64,000 nucleotides of DNA from Bradyrhizobium canariense. Lineage in GTDB: Bacteria > Pseudomonadota > Alphaproteobacteria > Rhizobiales > Xanthobacteraceae. The stretch is taken from the NCBI RefSeq assembly GCF_019402665.1, contig NZ_VSST01000034.1:124001-188000 (forward strand). The letters run 5' to 3'. Within the stretch, counting starts at the first letter, position 1, and each line of letters starts with the position of its first letter. Shown here one piece after another: positions 59,955 to 64,000 of this stretch. A program made the position numbers and the translations under genes. The notes under the pieces were generated by a model. That model was not told the origin of the DNA, did not search any database, and worked only from the letters and a program-made list of their open reading frames with translations.

Positions 59955-60572
59955 ATGACGACCAAGGGAATCATCTACGTCATTGACGACGACGAGGCGA
60001 TGCGGGATTCGCTGAATTTCCTGCTGGATTCAGCTGGCTTCGGCGTCACACTGTTCGACAACGCGCAGAGTTTTCTCGACGCCCTGCCCGGCCTCGCCTT
60101 CGGCTGCGTCGTCTCCGACGTGCGGATGCCCGGTATCGACGGGATCGAGCTTCTCAAGCGCCTGAAGGCGCAGCGCAGCCGGTTTCCAATCCTGATCATG
60201 ACCGGCCATGGCGACGTGCCGCTCGCGGTCGAGGCGATGAAACTCGGTGCCATGGATTTCCTGGAAAAGCCGTTCGAAGATGACCGCCTCGTCGCCATGA
60301 TCGAATCCGCGATCCGCGAGGGCGAGCCGGCGGCCAGGAACGAGGCCGTGGCCCAGGACCTCGCCGCTCGCGTCGCTTCCCTGAGCCCCAGGGAGCGCCA
60401 GGTCATGGAGGGGCTGATCGCGGGCCTCTCCAACAAGCTGATCGCCCGCGAGTACGACATCAGCCCGCGTACCATCGAGGTCTACCGGGCCAACGTGATG
60501 ACCAAGATGCAGGCCAACAGCCTGTCGGAGCTGGTCCGGCTGGCGATGCGCGCCGGAATGCTCAACGATTGA
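59955..60572 (+). CDS. fixJ: Response regulator FixJ
   Basis: A 205-residue regulator with an N-terminal receiver (acidic pocket VIDDDEAM, phospho-acceptor Asp55 in VVSDVRMPGID, Lys in FLEKPFED) and a C-terminal LuxR-type helix-turn-helix (LSPRERQVMEGLIAGLSNKL, then AREYDISPRTIEVYRANVM). Phosphorylated by FixL when O2 is low, it activates fixK2. It starts three bases after the fixL stop. Confidence 0.97.
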   Translation: MTTKGIIYVIDDDEAMRDSLNFLLDSAGFGVTLFDNAQSFLDALPGLAFGCVVSDVRMPGIDGIELLKRLKAQRSRFPILIMTGHGDVPLAVEAMKLGAMDFLEKPFEDDRLVAMIESAIREGEPAARNEAVAQDLAARVASLSPRERQVMEGLIAGLSNKLIAREYDISPRTIEVYRANVMTKMQANSLSELVRLAMRAGMLND

Positions 60573-60666
60573 AGTCACCAGGATTGAGGCAAGTCAAAAC
60601 CGGTCGCTCGCCCTGTGCTACCAGATCGGAATGATTGCGATCAGCTCCCATCCTGAGCGGCTCCCG

Positions 60667-61053
60667 ATGTCGTCACCCGCGAAACCAACCGTCTATGTGG
60701 TGGACGACGACGCCGCCGTGCTGGGCTCCCTGCGCTTCCTGTTGGAAACCGACGGCTTTGCCGTGCGGACCTTTCGAAATGCCACGGCGCTGCTCAATGC
60801 GGCGAGCCCGTCCGGTGCAGACTGTTACGTGATCGACTACAAAATGCCCGACATCAACGGCATCGAGCTGGCCGGGCGGCTGCGCCTCTCCGAGGGCGGT
60901 ACCCCGGTGATCCTGATCACCGGCTATCCCGACCCGAATATCTCGGCCCGGGCGGCGGCCGCAGGCGTGAACGAGGTAATTCTGAAGCCGCTTCTGGACG
61001 AAAACCTGGCCAAACGCATTCGCCACGCCATCCAGAACCGGGTCCATAGCTGA
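60667..61053 (+). CDS. Single-domain response regulator between fixJ and fixK2
   Basis: A 128-residue receiver-only protein: VYVVDDDAAVLGSLRFLLET, phospho-acceptor Asp57 in CYVIDYKMPDINGIELA, and Lys in VILKPLLDE. There is no DNA-binding domain, so it could act as a phosphate sink for FixL or as a partner of another kinase. The same gene order, fixL-fixJ-receiver-fixK2, is known in B. diazoefficiens. An in-frame ATG at 60631 would add 12 residues. Confidence 0.9.
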   Translation: MSSPAKPTVYVVDDDAAVLGSLRFLLETDGFAVRTFRNATALLNAASPSGADCYVIDYKMPDINGIELAGRLRLSEGGTPVILITGYPDPNISARAAAAGVNEVILKPLLDENLAKRIRHAIQNRVHS

Positions 61054-61156
61054 CCTACGGGATTCTACGTAAGGCACCCCCCTTAAGATATCTCGCGAAA
61101 TTTTCGAGGCATCCGATACCGCGTACCAAAGCGTCATCACAACGGAGATGGCGCAG
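61054..61156 (+). promoter_or_regulatory. Presumed FixJ-dependent promoter region of fixK2
   Basis: This 103-bp interval precedes fixK2, which in B. diazoefficiens is activated by phosphorylated FixJ and also redox-controlled. I see a direct candidate only as an AT/GC mixed patch (ACGTAAGGCACCCCCCTTAA). No FixK-type TTGA-N6-TCAA box is present, which agrees with fixK2 not being activated by its own product. Confidence 0.4.
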
Positions 61157-61858
61157 ATGCTGACCCAGACGATCAACACCCAGGCGATCAAGACCCAGAT
61201 CAACGGCAGCAAGATCGCCCCGGGCCATCCCGTCTCCGACCAGTTCGGCGCGATTGCCGGCCATGTTGGCCTCGTTGCCACCGAGTTCTCCTATCGCAAG
61301 GAAGAGGAGATCTATGGCGAGGACGAGCCGGCCGAGTATGTCTATCAGGTCGTCACCGGCGCCGTGCGCAGCTACAAGCTCCTCTCCGACGGCCGCCGCC
61401 AGATCGGCTCCTTCCACCTTTCCGGCGACGTATTCGGCCTCGAATCCGGCACCACTCACCGCCTTGCTGCTGAAGCTATCATCGACACCACGGTGCGCCT
61501 CGTGAAGCGCGCGAGCCTCGAGAAGGCCGCAGCCACCGACGTCCAGGTCGCCCGCAAGCTCTGGGCCATGACCGCCGGTGAGCTTCGCCACGCCGAAGAC
61601 CACATGCTGCTGCTGGGCCGCAAGACCGCGATGGAGCGCGTCGCAACCTTCCTGCTCGAAATGGACCGCCGCCTCGCGGTTGCCGGCATGATGGCGCTGC
61701 CGATGTGCCGCCGCGACATCGGCGACTATCTCGGTCTCACGCTCGAGACCGTCTCGCGCGCGCTGTCACTGCTTCACGCCCAAGGCATTCTCGGCTTCTC
61801 CGGTGCACGCCAGATCGTGTTGCGCAACCGCGCACGCCTGCACAATCTCGACGCCTGA
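61157..61858 (+). CDS. fixK2: CRP/FNR-type regulator FixK2
   Basis: A 233-residue CRP-family activator. The cyclic-nucleotide-binding fold covers residues about 25-140 (EEEIYGEDEPAEYVYQVVTG, GSFHLSGDVFGLESG); the helix-turn-helix is CRRDIGDYLGLTLETVSRAL. It lacks the FNR iron-sulphur cysteines. The single Cys in ALPMCRRDI (residue 184 here) corresponds to Cys183, whose oxidation inactivates FixK2. It activates fixNOQP, fixGHIS and many denitrification genes through TTGA-N6-TCAA boxes. ATG 61157 is preferred, because GGAG lies at nine bases from it but abuts the ATG at 61148. Confidence 0.96.
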   Translation: MLTQTINTQAIKTQINGSKIAPGHPVSDQFGAIAGHVGLVATEFSYRKEEEIYGEDEPAEYVYQVVTGAVRSYKLLSDGRRQIGSFHLSGDVFGLESGTTHRLAAEAIIDTTVRLVKRASLEKAAATDVQVARKLWAMTAGELRHAEDHMLLLGRKTAMERVATFLLEMDRRLAVAGMMALPMCRRDIGDYLGLTLETVSRALSLLHAQGILGFSGARQIVLRNRARLHNLDA

Positions 61859-61879
61859 TCTCCTCTCTCCCACCCGCTC

Positions 61880-61909
61880 ATGGCCGGCTGAATTGGTTCA
61901 GCCGGCCAT
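61880..61909. terminator. Bidirectional terminator between fixK2 and the MFS gene
   Basis: ATGGCCGGCTGAA and TTCAGCCGGCCAT form a perfect 13-base-pair stem with a four-base loop, followed by TTCTTTT on the plus strand. The stem includes the stop codon of the convergent MFS gene (TGA at 61900-61898). Confidence 0.85.
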
Positions 61910-63211
61910 TTCTTTTGCTGCGATCATGCCCTTGCGCCGCGTCTCCGGCATCACAAGCAGAATAAGCAGAAGTCCCGTCGCCGCGACGCCGGACAATCCG
62001 GTGAACGCCATGGCATTGCCGAATTTATCGCTGACATAGCCGCCAAGCGCGGTGCTCATCGACGCGCCGATGCCCATCGCCGTGCCGACGATGCCCTGCG
62101 CGAGGTTGAAATGGCCGCTGCCGAAGGCGACGTCGGCCACGATCAGCGGGATCATCACCGCGAACACCGCCGCGGTGAGGCCGTCGAACACCTGCACCAG
62201 CACCAGCAGATACGGATCGCGCACGGTCGCGAACAGCAGACCGCGAATCGTCAGCGCCGCGAATCCGATCAGCAGCAGCGGCCTGCGGCCCCATGCTTGC
62301 GCCTTGCGCCCTACGCTCGGCGACAGCAGCGCCACGATCGCCTGCGGCACGACGATGCAAAACGCGACGAGCACCGTCGCCCACTCGCTCGATCGCGCCG
62401 TCACCGCGCTTGCCATCAGCGGCATCATCGAGGCGTTCGCGAGCTGCAACAAGAGCACGCTGAGCGCGAAGACAATGAGCGGCCGCTGCCGGATCAAGTG
62501 CCAGATATTGGTGTCGCCGCGATCCTCCGCCTCGCGCGGCATCTCGCCGTGACAGCGTGCGATGTCGACCTCGTGCTCGCGGATGCGAGAGAGGGCGATC
62601 AAGGTGGGGATTGCGAGCAGGAAGGTGACCAGGAACACCGAGCGGCTCGACAGCAGATAGCCGGCCGTTCCCATCACCGCGGCCGCAACACCGTTGCCAA
62701 GCGAGGCAAAGCGCGCGTTGCGGCCGAGACGCTCGCCGATCGCGAGCGGGCCGACCAGACCGAGACTGATTGCCGCGATCGCCGGTCCGAGCACGCAGCT
62801 CGCGGCGGCGTGCAAGGTGGCCGCAGCCACCACCACGGGGAAGATCGGCATCGCCGCATAGGCGAGCGCGCAGCAGCCGATGGTGGCGATGGCGAGGCCT
62901 GCGACCAGTCGCTCGGATTTCGCGGCATCGATGATGGCGCCGCCCGGCATCTGGCCGATCAAGGCAACGATGCCGCCGATCGACAGCACGAGGCCGATCT
63001 CGACCTGGGTCCATTTCTGGGTCGTCAGATAAACCGCGATGAACGGCCCGAATCCGGTCTGCACGTCGGCGAGGAAGAAGATGAACCAGTCGAGGCCGCG
63101 CAGACTCTGGCGCGACGGCGCCGGAATGCCGGCAGGCGACGGCGTGGAAACGTTGTCCTGCTCAACGCGGCCCTCGCGATCCGCATGATTCGGCTTCCTC
63201 GACAACAGCAC
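61898..63211 (-). CDS. MFS transporter
   Basis: A protein of about 437 residues with 12 helices. The first is LDWFIFFLADVQTGFGPFIA; GGIVALIGQMPGGAIIDAAKSERLV is the motif-A loop; GFAALTIRGLLFATVRDPYL and SGHFNLAQGIVGTAMGIGAS are in the C-terminal half. It resembles tetracycline/fosmidomycin-type exporters; the substrate is unknown. Start: GTG at 63211 after GGGAGGG is favoured; the frame also opens at a GTG (63238) overlapping the PRC-barrel stop codon. The two genes are probably one operon. Confidence 0.83.
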   Translation of the reverse strand: MLLSRKPNHADREGRVEQDNVSTPSPAGIPAPSRQSLRGLDWFIFFLADVQTGFGPFIAVYLTTQKWTQVEIGLVLSIGGIVALIGQMPGGAIIDAAKSERLVAGLAIATIGCCALAYAAMPIFPVVVAAATLHAAASCVLGPAIAAISLGLVGPLAIGERLGRNARFASLGNGVAAAVMGTAGYLLSSRSVFLVTFLLAIPTLIALSRIREHEVDIARCHGEMPREAEDRGDTNIWHLIRQRPLIVFALSVLLLQLANASMMPLMASAVTARSSEWATVLVAFCIVVPQAIVALLSPSVGRKAQAWGRRPLLLIGFAALTIRGLLFATVRDPYLLVLVQVFDGLTAAVFAVMIPLIVADVAFGSGHFNLAQGIVGTAMGIGASMSTALGGYVSDKFGNAMAFTGLSGVAATGLLLILLVMPETRRKGMIAAKEMAG

Positions 63212-63234
63212 CGGCGGCCATCCCTCCCCGCGCC

Positions 63235-63756
63235 TCACTGAACAGCTTGCAGCGGCTGCAGGCTGCCGGACGCGCCGAGCACCACCATCGGCGTGTCCTC
63301 CTTGTATTCCGGCGCGGCTGCGACCTGTGCCTTGGTCAATTCCAGCGTGATGCTGTCCTTCTTGTTGACGATCTTGCCGAACCGCATCGCGTTCCAGTCC
63401 ACCACGATCTTGCGGCTGCCGACGCCGAGGAAGCCGCCGAAATCGATCACGGCGGCGCGCACGTGCCCGCTCCGATCGACGATGACGTCGACGATGCGGC
63501 CCATGTCCTCGTTCGCCGCGCTGAGCACGTCACGGCCAAGCACACCGTGCGCATCGCTCGCGCCGATGATCGTGACCGACGGTGGTGGCGCGGCATTCTT
63601 GGGCGTGACGGGGACCGATGACGCCGGCGGCTGCGCCGTCGGCGGTGCATTCGCTTCAGTCGCGGGTGCGGGCGACTCCTCCGCGGCACGTGACACGGCG
63701 AGCGTCATCCCGCAGACGATCACGACGCCCAGGGCCAACCATCCGGCGGTACGCAT
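63235..63756 (-). CDS. PRC-barrel domain protein, exported
   Basis: A 173-residue protein with an N-terminal signal or anchor (MRTAGWLALGVVIVCGMTLA), an Ala/Pro-rich linker to about residue 60, and a PRC-barrel: VLGRDVLSAANEDMGRIVDV, HVRAAVIDFGGFLGVGSRKI, VVDWNAMRF. PRC barrels occur in photosystem and RNA-processing proteins; exported versions in Rhizobiales are common and uncharacterised. GGGAGGAGGG precedes the ATG at 63756. Confidence 0.85.
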   Translation of the reverse strand: MRTAGWLALGVVIVCGMTLAVSRAAEESPAPATEANAPPTAQPPASSVPVTPKNAAPPPSVTIIGASDAHGVLGRDVLSAANEDMGRIVDVIVDRSGHVRAAVIDFGGFLGVGSRKIVVDWNAMRFGKIVNKKDSITLELTKAQVAAAPEYKEDTPMVVLGASGSLQPLQAVQ

Positions 63757-63778
63757 GCACCCTCCTCCCGGCGCGCCG

Positions 63779-64000
63779 CTAGCGCGCCAGCACGATCGAG
63801 ACCTGGATCTGGCCACGCGTGCGCAACACTTCCAGCGCCACGTCATCGCCATGGCGGCTGACGCGCAGGTCCACGCTGGACTCGCCCAGACGCAGATCGC
63901 GCAAAATCACCTCGTGCAGAAACGCCGGCAGATGCGGATTGCGCAGCCGGATCTCGCCGCGGTCCACGTCGAACTCCATGCCCAGCGCCGCCTCCAATAG
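63779..64000 (-). CDS. C-terminal fragment, probable amylo-alpha-1,6-glucosidase (debranching enzyme)
   Basis: Only the last 73 residues are in the window: LEAALGMEFDVDRGEIRLRN, PHLPAFLHEVILRDLRLGES, SVDLRVSRHGDDVALEVLRT and so on. The phrase NPxLPxFLxEVxLRxLRLG occurs at the C-terminus of bacterial amylo-alpha-1,6-glucosidase/GH15-like proteins, which remove branches from glycogen or related glucans. The 5' end is outside. The PRC-barrel gene follows 22 bases downstream. Confidence 0.6.
   Translation of the reverse strand, partial: LLEAALGMEFDVDRGEIRLRNPHLPAFLHEVILRDLRLGESSVDLRVSRHGDDVALEVLRTRGQIQVSIVLAR

Noticed and set aside
61054..61156. FixK box in front of fixK2
   Set aside because: No TTG(A/C)-N6-(T/G)CAA pattern is present; control by FixJ is more likely.
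1..64000. CRISPR arrays, tRNA or rRNA genes, insertion sequences, prophage
   Set aside because: I looked for regularly spaced direct repeats, tRNA-like cloverleaf arms and transposase or integrase motifs and found none; absence is by eye only.

Overview
The window is high-GC chromosomal DNA from an alphaproteobacterium, almost certainly Bradyrhizobium. The grounds are a FixL of 505 residues with His200 and His291 in register with the B. diazoefficiens protein, FixJ, a receiver-only regulator and FixK2 in a row, a complete fixNOQP-fixGHIS cluster, the narK-bjgb-flp-nasC nitrate-assimilation operon, HWE-kinase and GCG_CRPN-type small proteins, and rhizobial palindromic intergenic repeats. I see no rRNA, tRNA, CRISPR array, phage, transposase or insertion sequence; this looks like stable core chromosome.

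Layout. 1-4920: tail-to-tail metabolic genes (transketolase-like fragment with a divergent Lrp regulator, zinc alcohol dehydrogenase, EamA exporter, aldo/keto reductase, SMP-30 lactonase). 5143-17758: nitrate assimilation. On the minus strand lie nrtABC (ABC uptake) and narK-bjgb-flp-nasC (MFS transporter, single-domain haemoglobin, NAD(P)H flavoprotein, Mo nitrate reductase). On the plus strand lie a formate/nitrite channel and a fused PP2C phosphatase/Ser-Thr kinase. 17783-48686: mixed accessory metabolism and regulation (NmrA-like oxidoreductases with LysR, an intradiol dioxygenase, a TRAP transporter, a cluster of very small secreted or membrane proteins, an HWE histidine kinase, CcdA, a LysR-XRE pair, an L,D-transpeptidase, a crotonase, a GlgA-like glycogen synthase, patatin plus 3-hydroxybutyrate dehydrogenase, a secreted cupin, MFS). 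48683-61858: microaerobic respiration, with fixNOQP-fixGHIS (cbb3 oxidase and its assembly), a UspA/CBS pair, and the fixL-fixJ-RR-fixK2 control cascade. 61898-64000: MFS, PRC-barrel protein and the end of a glycogen-debranching-like gene.

How it works together. FixL senses O2 through haem and phosphorylates FixJ, which is known to activate fixK2. FixK2 then activates genes carrying TTG(A/C)-N6-(T/G)CAA boxes; matching boxes sit in front of fixN and fixG here, with a near match in front of the UspA/CBS pair. In the nitrate region I found one regulatory architecture used three times. A 33-bp dyad (11288-11320 and 14745-14777) with NtrC-like half-sites lies exactly 118 bp, centre to centre, from sigma-54 (-24/-12) promoter sequences for narK, for nrtA and, in the other direction, for the nitrite channel gene. 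The narK and nrtA leaders also share a small hexaloop hairpin just before the start codon, a candidate target for the NasT antiterminator. nasS/nasT and the assimilatory nitrite reductase are not in the window.
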